In this document: positions 17,939 through 26,694 of the stretch, piece by piece
Position numbering within the stretch: the first letter of the stretch is position 1
Layout: each line of letters opens with the position of its first letter
From: Salinicoccus halodurans
Lineage (GTDB): Bacteria > Bacillota > Bacilli > Staphylococcales > Salinicoccaceae
Assembly: GCF_900114445.1 (NCBI RefSeq)
Contig: NZ_FOTB01000003.1
Span: forward strand, 248,001 to 312,000
DNA length: 64,000 nucleotides
Direction: 5' to 3'
Program-made: the position numbers and the translations under genes
The notes under the pieces: model-generated
The model's input: only the letters and a program-made list of their open reading frames with translations
Database searches by the model: none
What the model was told of the DNA's origin: nothing

Positions 17939-19073
17939 AATATTCCTCCTGTGCAGCAGCGAGTGCTTTTCCATAGTATTTTTCATTTCTGTAATCACTG
18001 AGTACCGCTTCAAGTGCAGCAAGTACACGGATCATATCGTGAGGGAACATGTAGCCCATATGCCCTATGCGGAGAATTTTGCCTTTGAGCTCTTTCTGGC
18101 CGCCGGCTATGGTAATCTGATGATCATTTTTAAGTTTGTCTTTGATCACTTTCAGCTCATCCTCATCTGATTTGAATGCTGTGACGGTGGGAGAGGCATA
18201 CTCATCAGCCACCAGCATTTCCAGATCAAGTGCCCGGAGGCCGGCCCTTAGCATATCGCGCATTTTCACATGGCGTTCAAACACGGATTCAACCCCATCC
18301 TCTTCATAAATTTCGAGAACCCTCTCCAGTCCCTGTATTAAAGAAACGGCTGGTGTAAATGGCGTGGACTGATCATCCAGTGCTTTGAAGTACCGGTTGA
18401 TATCCAGGTAAAAACGGGGCAGATCATTATCAGCTGATTTTTGTCTTGCTGTTTCGTTCATCGCAACAAATGCGATGCCCGGAGGAAGCATCAGCGCTTT
18501 CTGGCTTCCTGTGACCAGACAGTCGATATTATCTTTTTCCATGTCGAATTCCATGCCTCCGACGATGCTTACGCCGTCAACGATGAACAAAGTTTCTTCA
18601 TTGTAGGATTTAACGGCTTTACCGAGAGCATTCAAAGGGTGGATGACGGCGGTGGACGTCTCACATGACTGGGAGAACACAGCTTTAATGTTCTTTTTTT
18701 CATTCAGGAAGTCTTTGAATTTTTTTGGATCTGCTGCTTCTCCCCATTCTACGTCATACACATGTACATCGAATGGATAAGTGCCGGCGATATTTTTGAA
18801 GCGGTCCCCAAAGGCGCCACTCACAATAATTACAATTGATTCATCGGGTTTTACAAGATTGACCATCGCAGCTTCCAGTGCACTTGTACCACTTGAGGAA
18901 AGGATGGCAACGGAGTCCTTCGTTCCGAGGAGAGTCTTCAATTTAGGCTGGATATTTTCCATGAGATGGTTGAAATCATTTGAACGATGGCCGATCATGC
19001 CTTCAGACATACGGCTTGAAACTTGTGGTGGAATCGGTGTTGGGCCAGGTGTGAGCAATAGTGTTTGTTCCAT
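17925..19073 (-). CDS. Class V aminotransferase (alanine-glyoxylate / phosphoserine type)
   Basis: A 382-residue PLP enzyme of the alanine-glyoxylate/serine-pyruvate aminotransferase group. It starts LLTPGPTPIP, has the PLP-contact region SSSGTSALEAAM, the cofactor Asp in FIVDGVSIVGG and the Schiff-base Lys in TGSQKALMLPPG. Overlap with serA strongly links it to serine metabolism: it could supply the phosphohydroxypyruvate transamination normally done by SerC, or interconvert glycine and serine-derived keto acids. Members of this fold are known to do either, so the exact reaction is open. ATG start, RBS GGAGG. Confidence 0.88.
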   Translation of the reverse strand: MEQTLLLTPGPTPIPPQVSSRMSEGMIGHRSNDFNHLMENIQPKLKTLLGTKDSVAILSSSGTSALEAAMVNLVKPDESIVIIVSGAFGDRFKNIAGTYPFDVHVYDVEWGEAADPKKFKDFLNEKKNIKAVFSQSCETSTAVIHPLNALGKAVKSYNEETLFIVDGVSIVGGMEFDMEKDNIDCLVTGSQKALMLPPGIAFVAMNETARQKSADNDLPRFYLDINRYFKALDDQSTPFTPAVSLIQGLERVLEIYEEDGVESVFERHVKMRDMLRAGLRALDLEMLVADEYASPTVTAFKSDEDELKVIKDKLKNDHQITIAGGQKELKGKILRIGHMGYMFPHDMIRVLAALEAVLSDYRNEKYYGKALAAAQEEYYGKL

Positions 19074-19190
19074 TTAATCTTCCTCCATTAGATAGATGTT
19101 AATTATGATAACAAAGTTTTCTGTATTTTCCATCAATATATAGCCGTATCCACCCAATTAGTGTAATTATACAAATAAATGCGTTTCCAC

Positions 19191-20255
19191 TTAATTATCT
19201 TTACCATCTTTGAGGATTTCATCTACAAGAGTGTGTGCTTCCTGATATTGGTTTCTATATGATTCCCCTTCGAGCACATGCGTAATATCTTCCAATCCCT
19301 GCAGTTTTATTTCATCCAGAATCATGCCATGCATTGTGACAGAGTAGCCGTCGTCCGTCACGTCTTCTTTCGGAGGCAGTACAAGGATGAGCGACCAGTT
19401 CTGCAAATGGATGAAGTAGTCGAACACTGATTTCAGCTGATGGAATTCATCTCCGACTGCATGCATCTTCATATATATTTTCGTCATCATCACATCGGTA
19501 TCCGCAAAAAATACCTTTCTTGTTCCGGGGGAGTGGATATGTTTTTTATTATTTTCGAACTGCCCGATGCCGACTGCATGAAAATCCTTGACGTCCAATT
19601 CATCAGCGGCAACATGCTGGCTTATGCGGTATTCCTTTGCATATTCTGTCGAATAGCTGGTGGAATATCTTCGGGCCAAATCATGGACAAGTGATGTTTT
19701 GCCTGTTCCGGGAGCGCCTAGCACCAGTACATTCTGGACGAAAAACCTTCTGAATGGTCTTGTGACATAATCCCAGTTCAATATGGGTTCTTCCCGTATA
19801 CTCGTACCGCTGATCCCTAAAATTTTACGGTCCACCATAGTGATATGCGTAACAATTTCAGTCCATCTGCCGTCAAAAAAATTCTGAAGCGGCTCGATAT
19901 ATTCTTCTTCACCCACGTAATAGGTCATCTCATCCACTTCAAAATCCAGTGCAGCGATGCCTGCGGAAATTTTTTCAGCAAGCATTTCAAGCCATGGCCC
20001 CCAACCGTGGGGATATCTTGGGATCTCCGTTTCATCCAATTTGATGACTGACACGTTTTTATCATTCCGCAGCAGCTGCCGCATCGCTTTTACTCTGTTA
20101 TCAAGAGACATCGCGTATGTATTGCCGCGGTCACCTTCATACCCGCTGACAATGACAAGTGCGTGCCTGTTCTCACGCTTAGCCCGGACAATCTGCTCAA
20201 AGTGTCCAACGTGGCAGGGGGCAAACGTTCCGAAATATATACCTAAATCTCTCAC
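19191..20255 (-). CDS. NadR-like NMN adenylyltransferase / nicotinamide riboside kinase
   Basis: About 354 residues in two domains. Residues 1-165 form a nucleotidyltransferase with GTFAPCHVGHF (HxGH site) and ISGTSIREEP (the ISxTxxR site). From residue 175 a P-loop kinase begins with VLGAPGTGKTSLVHDLA, followed by YSTEYAKEYR and FFADTDVM. This is the NadR layout without the N-terminal helix-turn-helix repressor domain of enterobacteria, so it should turn nicotinamide riboside into NMN and then NAD. The preferred start is the GTG at 20255 with GGGAG eight bases upstream; an ATG five codons earlier lacks one. No pnuC transporter is adjacent. Confidence 0.87.
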   Translation of the reverse strand: MRDLGIYFGTFAPCHVGHFEQIVRAKRENRHALVIVSGYEGDRGNTYAMSLDNRVKAMRQLLRNDKNVSVIKLDETEIPRYPHGWGPWLEMLAEKISAGIAALDFEVDEMTYYVGEEEYIEPLQNFFDGRWTEIVTHITMVDRKILGISGTSIREEPILNWDYVTRPFRRFFVQNVLVLGAPGTGKTSLVHDLARRYSTSYSTEYAKEYRISQHVAADELDVKDFHAVGIGQFENNKKHIHSPGTRKVFFADTDVMMTKIYMKMHAVGDEFHQLKSVFDYFIHLQNWSLILVLPPKEDVTDDGYSVTMHGMILDEIKLQGLEDITHVLEGESYRNQYQEAHTLVDEILKDGKDN

Positions 20256-20413
20256 ATCAATATCTCCCATCGATTAATCTGTTAGATTAGTTATAACAAT
20301 ATGAAAACGTATTATCAAACCAGAGTGCCCTGCAAATGATGAAATGAACCGATAATATGCTACAATCGTATGGAAAATAAAACTAACTGTGAATTCGAGA
20401 GGTAATTTAAAAC

Positions 20414-21256
20414 ATGTTCAAATGGGTAAATATAATAAAAGGATTTCTAATGGGGGTATGTGAGCTTATCCCCGGTGTGAGCAGCGGTACGATGGCACTG
20501 CTCCTTGGTATTTATGACCAGTTTCTAGGTGCAGTCAGCAAGGTCGTCTCCAGGCATTACAAAAAGGCGGTCATCTTTCTGATTCCACTCGTCATCGGTA
20601 TGGGCATCGCCATATTATCAATGTCATCACTCATTGATTACTTACTGAGAAACCATATGATGCCGGTGCATTGGTTTTTCATGGGATTGATTTTGGGTGT
20701 GGTACCGATGATGCTGAGGATATCCAACTATAAGGTGGAATTCAGAGCCCCGCATTATATACTGATCATCATTGCGGTGGCGGGACTGTTTTTCATGGGT
20801 ATGATGCGCGCAGACGAGGTGCCGATAGAGGAGATCTCGATCACGGCTCCCCTGCTCATAAAACTGTTCTTCAGCGGCATGCTGGGATCGGCAACAATGC
20901 TGCTTCCGGGGATTTCGGGATCGCTCGTACTCCTGCTCCTCGGTTCCTACTCCATCATCATCTATTCGCTGAGTGAACTTACGTCGTTTAACTTCAGTGT
21001 CCTGCCGGTGCTGATTGCAGCGGGTCTGGGCATAGTCGCAGGGCTGCTTGTGGCGAGCCGTATCATCCAGTACATGCTGAGGCACTATACTTATTTAACA
21101 TATGCACTGATTCTCGGTCTGGTCATGGGATCCGTATTTGCAATCTACCCCGGACTGCCCGAGACACTGCTCTCCTGGATGATTACAGTCCTCGTATTCA
21201 CTGCCGGTCTCTTAATAAGCTATTTTATGGGTAAAGAGAATAAAGATACTATATAA
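20414..21256 (+). CDS. DUF368 membrane protein, PopT-type undecaprenyl-phosphate translocase
   Basis: A 280-residue polytopic protein of the DUF368 family. The N-terminal signature GVCELIPGVSSGTMALLLGIYD and its internal echo SATMLLPGISGSLVLLLLGSY are the paired half-repeats of the family. DUF368 members have been reported as polyprenyl-phosphate (C55-P) translocases in Vibrio cholerae and Staphylococcus aureus, flipping the spent lipid carrier back for cell-wall synthesis, with importance at high pH. It has about eight helices. RBS GAGAGG. The next gene, a GTPase, starts 15 bases after its stop. Confidence 0.88.
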   Translation: MFKWVNIIKGFLMGVCELIPGVSSGTMALLLGIYDQFLGAVSKVVSRHYKKAVIFLIPLVIGMGIAILSMSSLIDYLLRNHMMPVHWFFMGLILGVVPMMLRISNYKVEFRAPHYILIIIAVAGLFFMGMMRADEVPIEEISITAPLLIKLFFSGMLGSATMLLPGISGSLVLLLLGSYSIIIYSLSELTSFNFSVLPVLIAAGLGIVAGLLVASRIIQYMLRHYTYLTYALILGLVMGSVFAIYPGLPETLLSWMITVLVFTAGLLISYFMGKENKDTI

Positions 21257-21271
21257 ACAGAGGTGAGTGTT

Positions 21272-22327
21272 ATGGTCGCCGAACATCCTTTAGTTAAATC
21301 TTTTCATAAATACGTTGAGGGTACAATCGATTACCGGGTCGGGATCCTCGGCCAGGTAGATGCCGGAAAGAGCGCACTGGTCAGCGCATTGGCAGGAGAG
21401 GATACACATATTTCCACCCAGACCGATGCCACCCGTACCATCACTTCGCATAAATATGGAAGCCATGGGCAGATTCTTGATTTTCCGGGAGTGGGTACAA
21501 CAGAATATTCTCCGAAGCAATATAAGAAATTAATAAAAAAAGCGGATATCAGGCATGTCCTATATGTATTTTCATCAAAAATCAGAGAAGCTGATGAAGA
21601 AATAATCCGCTTTTTGGCAAAGCGGAACATCAACATAATCTTCATCTACAACAAATCAGATACACTCGTTGATGTCTCGGGCACGAAGCAACAGGAGCTG
21701 CTTATGCATGATAAGGATACAGAGTTGCATGTCACATTCAAAAAGCACCTGGATCAGCCGCTCCATTATCATTTTGTAAGTGTAAAAGACGATTTGGGCA
21801 TAGAAGGTGTCAAAGCTGCGCTCCAGCCGATATTCGACTCCAAGGACAAAGAGTTCAATCACAGGACCGGGAGTGCAGAATATATGGAGAAATTTTTGAA
21901 TAAAAAACTCAACACCCTCGCGACGAAACTGTTATCGCCCGGATTAAAAGATATTATCTTAAGCAGGGCTTACCGTTCTATAGAAGAAATGACCGAAGCG
22001 CATTTCCAGGTGTCACCGGAAGATGGTGAAATCATCAGTAAACCCATACCCAGGGCAGCAGATTACATCAATCAGGCCAAAGATACAGATAAAACCGGAA
22101 TGAAATCAAAAGAATATATCAGTCATCTGGCAACAGTGTTCAGCACTGTATTCAAATTGAGAAAATTAAATGTCATTTCCTTCATCGTATCGACACTCGG
22201 CGAGGCTGGAATCAAAAATATTTATCCGGTATTGAAAGGCACTTTCGAATATGTGGGGGATATGAACGACTTTGCAAGAGATGTTTTGAAATACTCCAGC
22301 CAGGAACAAAAAGAAGGAATCATTTAA
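21272..22327 (+). CDS. P-loop GTPase paired with the DUF368 protein
   Basis: A 351-residue protein with a TRAFAC-class G domain: G1 GQVDAGKSALVSALAG, candidate G2 Thr in TDATRT, G3 DFPGVGT and G4 IFIYNKSD. The second half (from about residue 190) is helical and charged and ends in two weakly hydrophobic helices (LNVISFIVSTLGEAG and IKNIYPVLKGTFEYVG), so it may lie on the membrane. The ATG at 21272 has AGAGG eight bases upstream; a GTG three codons earlier overlaps that site. It forms a two-gene unit with the DUF368 gene, closed by a terminator. I do not recognise a named family; a regulatory partner of the translocase is an inference. Confidence 0.75.
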   Translation: MVAEHPLVKSFHKYVEGTIDYRVGILGQVDAGKSALVSALAGEDTHISTQTDATRTITSHKYGSHGQILDFPGVGTTEYSPKQYKKLIKKADIRHVLYVFSSKIREADEEIIRFLAKRNINIIFIYNKSDTLVDVSGTKQQELLMHDKDTELHVTFKKHLDQPLHYHFVSVKDDLGIEGVKAALQPIFDSKDKEFNHRTGSAEYMEKFLNKKLNTLATKLLSPGLKDIILSRAYRSIEEMTEAHFQVSPEDGEIISKPIPRAADYINQAKDTDKTGMKSKEYISHLATVFSTVFKLRKLNVISFIVSTLGEAGIKNIYPVLKGTFEYVGDMNDFARDVLKYSSQEQKEGII

Positions 22328-22347
22328 TTAAATGATCATCAGATCCG

Positions 22348-22384
22348 ACCCAGAATCTATGCCAGATAGATTCTGGGTTTTTTG
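22348..22384 (+). terminator. Terminator of the DUF368-GTPase unit
   Basis: ACCCAGAATCTAT (22348-22360) and ATAGATTCTGGGT (22366-22378) form a 13-base perfect stem followed by TTTTTT. Confidence 0.92.
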
Positions 22385-22417
22385 TAATAAGAGGAATGCG
22401 GTAACAGTGCTGTTTTG

Positions 22418-22431
22418 AGCAATCGTTTGCA
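22418..22431 (+). promoter_or_regulatory. Distal LacI-type operator
   Basis: AGCAATCGTTTGCA is nearly identical to the site at 22496 and lies 78 bases (centre to centre) upstream of it. That spacing, close to a whole number of helical turns, would suit looping by a LacI-family protein, presumably the one encoded at 25657. Confidence 0.7.
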
Positions 22432-22495
22432 ATAGAAATCATAAATATAAGGTTAGTATCCTTAATTTTTGTTGTAAAATCAGTGAAACTATTAA

Positions 22496-22509
22496 TGCAA
22501 TCGTTTGCA
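22496..22509 (+). promoter_or_regulatory. Proximal LacI-type operator
   Basis: TGCAATCGTTTGCA has the central CG and TGCAA/TTGCA half-sites of LacI/GalR operators. It ends eight bases before the -35 box. Confidence 0.75.
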
Positions 22510-22517
22510 ATAAATGC

Positions 22518-22546
22518 TTGACTTAATTGTTTTCTGAATATATAAT
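22518..22546 (+). promoter_or_regulatory. Sigma-A promoter of the sugar operon
   Basis: TTGACT (22518-22523), a 17-base spacer and a perfect TATAAT (22541-22546). Transcription should begin near 22553. Confidence 0.85.
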
Positions 22547-22560
22547 CATTTATACAGCGA

Positions 22561-22576
22561 TTGACAACGCTTACAT
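22561..22576 (+). promoter_or_regulatory. cre site (CcpA catabolite repression)
   Basis: TTGACAACGCTTACAT matches the cre consensus WTGNNARCGNWWWCAW at every position. It lies just downstream of the predicted transcription start, the usual place for CcpA repression by roadblock. Confidence 0.85.
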
Positions 22577-22594
22577 AAATGAGGAGGAGCTCAA

Positions 22595-23887
22595 ATGTCT
22601 AAAACAAAGTGGGGTTATTCATTATTATTATCGTTGACTCTTGTTCTAGGGGCATGCGGTAACAGTGGCGATGGTGGTGGATCTATTTCAGAAGGCAGTG
22701 AAGATGACGGCGAAGTAACAATCGATCTTTATCAGTTTAAAGTTGAATTTCGTGAACAGTTTGAAGATCTGGTAGCTAAATATGAAGAAGAGAACCCTGA
22801 TGTAACGATCAATGTTGAAACTGTTGGAGGCGGGAACGATTACGGTGCAACACTTAAGTCTAAAATTGCATCAGGTGAAGAACCTGATATCTTCAACATC
22901 GGCGGTCCGCAGGATTACGAAGACCATAAAGACCGTATCGCACCAATTGAAGATTCAAAAGCTATAGATACAGCGCTTGATGGTACTTTGGATCCGGTGA
23001 CGATAGATGATCAGGTATACGGTATCCCTTATAATCTTGAAGGCTATGGTCTGATTTACAACAAGCAAATCTTTGAAGAAGCTGGTATCAATCCTGAAGA
23101 GCTTACGACAATGGAGGACTTGCAGGCAGCAACAGAAAAACTTGATGGAATGAAAGAAGAGCTTGGCCTTGATGCAGTGTATGCGTTCCCTGGTAAGGAA
23201 AGATGGGTGTATGGTAACCATACAAGCAGTTCTTTCCTTGCTCCTGAATTTAATAATAATGTAATGAACGCATTTGAATCAGATACGGTCCAATTCGAAC
23301 TTTCTGATGAACTTAAGTCGTATATTGATATGCAGGCGGAATATTCTGTAACACCAGTGTTGAGCTTGGATTATTCTCAGCAGGTGGAAGCCCTTTATTC
23401 CATGGGTAAAGTTGCAATGATACAGCAAGGTAACTGGGCTTACCCTTCAATCGAACAGATAGCACCGGAAGTTGCAGAGAACTCAGGAATCCTACCGATT
23501 CCAGTTGACGGAGAAGCAAAAATGCCGGTGGGAGTGCCTCAATACTGGGTAGTTAACTCAGGGGCTGAAAAAGATGTACAGCAGGCAGCAGTGGAGTTCC
23601 TGGATTGGATGTATACATCTGATGAAGGTAAAGATATTGTATTAAACGAATTCAATTTCATTCCTGCATATGAAGATTATGATACATCACAGATTTCAGA
23701 CCCGCTTTCAAAAGAAATCTATGAATACACTGCAGAAGGAAATACAAGTGGTTGGGTTTTCTTAGGTTATCCAACCGGTTTCTCTGAAGATGTATTTGGG
23801 AACAATGTCCAGCAGTATCTCTCAGGTGAAATTACCTGGGATGAAGTTATAGAAAACTCTCAGTCTTACTGGGAAGAGAATCGTTAA
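22595..23887 (+). CDS. Sugar ABC transporter substrate-binding lipoprotein
   Basis: A 430-residue family 1 solute-binding protein that catches a sugar outside the membrane for the adjacent permeases. The signal peptide ends in the lipobox LVLGAC (Cys21), after which comes a Gly/Ser/acidic linker. The mature protein has the typical N-lobe start VTIDLYQFKVEFREQFEDLVAKY and a C-lobe segment GKVAMIQQGNWAYPSIEQ. It is acidic and, for its family, of normal length. RBS GGAGGAG. A stable hairpin follows before the permeases, which would favour higher expression of this subunit. The sugar is not identifiable by eye; the operon suggests an oligosaccharide or glycoside. Confidence 0.93.
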   Translation: MSKTKWGYSLLLSLTLVLGACGNSGDGGGSISEGSEDDGEVTIDLYQFKVEFREQFEDLVAKYEEENPDVTINVETVGGGNDYGATLKSKIASGEEPDIFNIGGPQDYEDHKDRIAPIEDSKAIDTALDGTLDPVTIDDQVYGIPYNLEGYGLIYNKQIFEEAGINPEELTTMEDLQAATEKLDGMKEELGLDAVYAFPGKERWVYGNHTSSSFLAPEFNNNVMNAFESDTVQFELSDELKSYIDMQAEYSVTPVLSLDYSQQVEALYSMGKVAMIQQGNWAYPSIEQIAPEVAENSGILPIPVDGEAKMPVGVPQYWVVNSGAEKDVQQAAVEFLDWMYTSDEGKDIVLNEFNFIPAYEDYDTSQISDPLSKEIYEYTAEGNTSGWVFLGYPTGFSEDVFGNNVQQYLSGEITWDEVIENSQSYWEENR

Positions 23888-23900
23888 TAGAAAGAGGCAA

Positions 23901-23923
23901 AAGGAGCAAATTTTTTGCTCCTT
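23901..23923 (+). terminator. Intra-operon hairpin (attenuator / mRNA-stabilising)
   Basis: AGGAGCAAA (23901-23909) and TTTGCTCCT (23913-23921) pair perfectly, followed by TCCTTT. The T-run is poor, so it probably lets part of the transcription through and protects the upstream mRNA. Confidence 0.65.
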
Positions 23924-23949
23924 CCTTTCATAAAAAGAGGTGTTAATAT

Positions 23950-24816
23950 ATGAAAACCAAAAACCCGATGTATTGGGTATTCCTTGCTCCGGTGTTAGCG
24001 GCTTTGCTGATCGTAGTTGTTGTTCCTTTTATATGGGGAATCTATTATTCACTGACTGAGTGGTCAGGGGATATGGCCCAAACCCCTGTGTTTAAAGGAT
24101 TTGACAATTACGCAAACCTGCTAAGCGATCCGACTTTCCTGAACGCATTATGGTTCACTTTTAAATATGCAATTGTAACGGTCATCATTATTAATGTGGT
24201 CGGTTTTTCTTTGGCTCTGATTGTTACGAGTTACATAAAATCGAAAAACATGTTAAGAACCATATTCTTCATGCCCAACCTCATCGGAGGCCTGATACTG
24301 GGCTTTATATGGCAATTCATCTTTACAGATATTTTTAATTTCATAGGAAACGCTATGGGTGTGGAGATGCTCCAAGGATGGCTCGCAACACCGGCGACAG
24401 GCTTTTGGGGAATGGTCATTCTTCATGTATGGCAGATGGCGGGTTACATCATGATTATTTATATTGCATACCTCCAGAGTATCCCGGATGAGCTGCTGGA
24501 AGCAGCAGACATGGATGGCGCAAGTTATATGCAGAAACTGAAAAATGTTATTCTGCCATTGGTGGCGCCGGCATTCACTGTCAGCATGTTCCTGACACTT
24601 TCAGGCGCATTTAAAATCTATGATCAAAACTTGTCTCTGACCGGAGGGGGGCCGGGCGGTTCGACGAAAATGATTGCAATGGATATTGTAGATACCGCAT
24701 TTGCGATGAATACGATGGGGATGGCACAAGCCAAAGCAGTTGTGTTCTTCATAATTGTAGCAATACTCAGCCTTACGCAAGTATATTACAATAAGAAGAA
24801 AGAGGTGGAGCTATAA
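23950..24816 (+). CDS. Sugar ABC transporter permease, MalF/UgpA type
   Basis: A 288-residue inner-membrane permease with six helices. The EAA loop that docks on the ATPase is ELLEAADMDGASYMQKLKNVILP (about residues 182-204), and the conserved TGGGPGGSTKMIAMDIVDTAF follows before the last helix. It has the short N-terminus of the UgpA/MsmF type rather than the long one of MalF. It overlaps the second permease by one base (TAATG), so the two are translationally coupled. Confidence 0.95.
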   Translation: MKTKNPMYWVFLAPVLAALLIVVVVPFIWGIYYSLTEWSGDMAQTPVFKGFDNYANLLSDPTFLNALWFTFKYAIVTVIIINVVGFSLALIVTSYIKSKNMLRTIFFMPNLIGGLILGFIWQFIFTDIFNFIGNAMGVEMLQGWLATPATGFWGMVILHVWQMAGYIMIIYIAYLQSIPDELLEAADMDGASYMQKLKNVILPLVAPAFTVSMFLTLSGAFKIYDQNLSLTGGGPGGSTKMIAMDIVDTAFAMNTMGMAQAKAVVFFIIVAILSLTQVYYNKKKEVEL

Positions 24817-25637
24817 TGAAAAAGAAAAAAACGAGAGGCCGTATAATACTGGAAATCCTCGGTATCGCTCTTGGACTATTATGGCTCTCCCCTTTTTATA
24901 TTATGATTGTTAATGCATTTAAATCTAAGCGTGAGATGTTTGAAAATACACTGGCACCACCATCAGAACCGATAGTTGATAACTTCGTCAATGCATTCCA
25001 GGAACTGGACTTTTTAAGAACATTTTTCAATTCTTTCCTGATTACGACGGTTAGTATCGTCTGCATAGTATTTTTATCAGCGATGGCAGCCTACGCATTA
25101 TCCAGGAATAAAAGCAAAATCAGCGGTCTTATCTTCTTTCTGTTTGTTGCATCTATGCTTATCCCATTTCAGGCGGTTATGATTCCACTGGTTAAGATTT
25201 TCAGCGACTTGCAAAGTCTTAATATGGGTGGTTTGATGTTCATGTATGTCGGTTTTGGCTCGGGACTTTCTCTATTTCTCTATCACGGCGCTTTAAAAAA
25301 CATTCCTGTCTCACTTGATGAAGCAGCGAAAATTGATGGCGCTACAAAATGGCAGACGTTCTGGCATGTGATATTTCCTCTGTTACGCCCGATTGGAATA
25401 ACGGTCGCTATACTGAATGTCATATGGATATGGAATGACTTCCTGCTTCCAAGTCTTGTGCTTGGTTCAGGAGAGGAGACGATACCGTTGAAACTGTTCC
25501 TGTTCTTTGGTCAGTATACTAAACAGTGGACTCTTGCTCTTGCGGGATTAACAATATCCATTATTCCAGTGATTATTGGATATTTCATCGCCCAGAAGCA
25601 TATAATCAAAGGAGTATCTGATGGTGCAGTGAAGTAA
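24816..25637 (+). CDS. Sugar ABC transporter permease, MalG/UgpE type
   Basis: A 273-residue partner permease with six helices. The EAA loop is SLDEAAKIDGATKWQTFWHVIFPLLRP (about residues 166-192), preceded by YHGALKNIP. It starts in the TAATG overlap with the first permease, behind GAGGTGG. The C-terminus QKHIIKGVSDGAVK is the usual ending of MalG-type proteins. Confidence 0.95.
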   Translation: MKKKKTRGRIILEILGIALGLLWLSPFYIMIVNAFKSKREMFENTLAPPSEPIVDNFVNAFQELDFLRTFFNSFLITTVSIVCIVFLSAMAAYALSRNKSKISGLIFFLFVASMLIPFQAVMIPLVKIFSDLQSLNMGGLMFMYVGFGSGLSLFLYHGALKNIPVSLDEAAKIDGATKWQTFWHVIFPLLRPIGITVAILNVIWIWNDFLLPSLVLGSGEETIPLKLFLFFGQYTKQWTLALAGLTISIIPVIIGYFIAQKHIIKGVSDGAVK

Positions 25638-25656
25638 GCGGGAGGAGCAACACAAT

Positions 25657-26694
25657 ATGGTAACAATCAAGGATGTGGCTAAAATAGCCAGTGTTTCACC
25701 CTCCACAGTATCGAGAGTGATAAAAGATCATGATGGAATAAGTGATACGACAAAGAAAAAAGTTAGGAAAATAATGGAGGATATCGGTTATTCTCCTAAT
25801 ATAGCAGCAAGAAATTTGGTTACGAATCAGTCATATACCATCGGACTGGTATTAAAGAGTGGGATTCATGAAGTGAATCTGAATCCATTCTTTTCGGATG
25901 TGAACCTGGGTGTTTCCGAAACATGCAGAAAGAAAGGTTATTCAACTTTGACAACATCTATGACCGATGATGATGCGCTCTTAAACGAGGTTAAAGAGTT
26001 GATTAATTCCAGGCAGGTTGATGGCTTTATTCTTCTTTATTCCAAAAAAGATGATGTGGTTGTAAATTATCTGCATGAGATTGATTTTCCATTCGTCGTT
26101 ATCGGAAAGAATATATTTGATATCAATGATGGAATTTATGTGGATAATGACAACGTTTTTGCTGCGAAATCCATGACGGAATTCCTGATAAATGAAGGAT
26201 ATACGGATATAAGAATGATTGTTGATAATGACATATTCGCAGTGTCACAGGATAGAATTGAAGGGTTTGAAATGGCCTTGAAAGAATCCGGTATTCCAAC
26301 TGAGGGGAAAATACTAAAGCCCGGCAAGGACAGCGAAATGTTGAAAGAAATGCTGGATGATGTTTTCAATCACAATGCACCCGAAGCGATATTAACTTTG
26401 GATGCAGTGCTTAATGCAAAAGTTATTTCTGCATTATACCAGTTGAAAATACGTATTCCCAAAGACGTTGCAACGGCAACATTCAATGATTCTCTGTTAA
26501 CGAAATTCGCTTCCCCTCCTCAAACCGTCGTCAATATATTCCCGAAGGAATTGGGTAAAGAAGCAAGCAGTGAAATTATTGATCTGGTAAATAATCCGGA
26601 TAAATTTAAAAGGAATATTACAGTACCAACTGAAATTATCGAACGTCAATCTACTATGAGGAGGATGTCTGATGAATGTGACTGTGTGGAATGA
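25657..26694 (+). CDS. LacI-family transcriptional regulator
   Basis: A 345-residue repressor. Residues 1-22 make the helix-turn-helix ([21 protein letters not shown]), then the hinge helix with NIAARNLV, then a periplasmic-binding-protein-like effector domain starting [11 protein letters not shown]. It is unusual in sitting inside the operon it most likely controls, after the permeases. The two TGCAATCGTTTGCA-like operators upstream of the operon are natural targets. RBS GGGAGG. It overlaps the next gene by 23 bases. The inducer is unknown, presumably the sugar or its keto-derivative. Confidence 0.93.
   Translation: MVTIKDVAKIASVSPSTVSRVIKDHDGISDTTKKKVRKIMEDIGYSPNIAARNLVTNQSYTIGLVLKSGIHEVNLNPFFSDVNLGVSETCRKKGYSTLTTSMTDDDALLNEVKELINSRQVDGFILLYSKKDDVVVNYLHEIDFPFVVIGKNIFDINDGIYVDNDNVFAAKSMTEFLINEGYTDIRMIVDNDIFAVSQDRIEGFEMALKESGIPTEGKILKPGKDSEMLKEMLDDVFNHNAPEAILTLDAVLNAKVISALYQLKIRIPKDVATATFNDSLLTKFASPPQTVVNIFPKELGKEASSEIIDLVNNPDKFKRNITVPTEIIERQSTMRRMSDECDCVE

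Noticed and set aside
22418-22431. Distal operator read as a second cre site
   Set aside because: On either strand it breaks the cre consensus at two or more fixed positions, while it nearly matches the proximal LacI-type operator.
22328-22594. Possible riboswitch or small gene in the 267-base gap before the sugar operon
   Set aside because: The gap is explained by a terminator, two operators, a promoter and a cre site; no open frame with a ribosome binding site remains.
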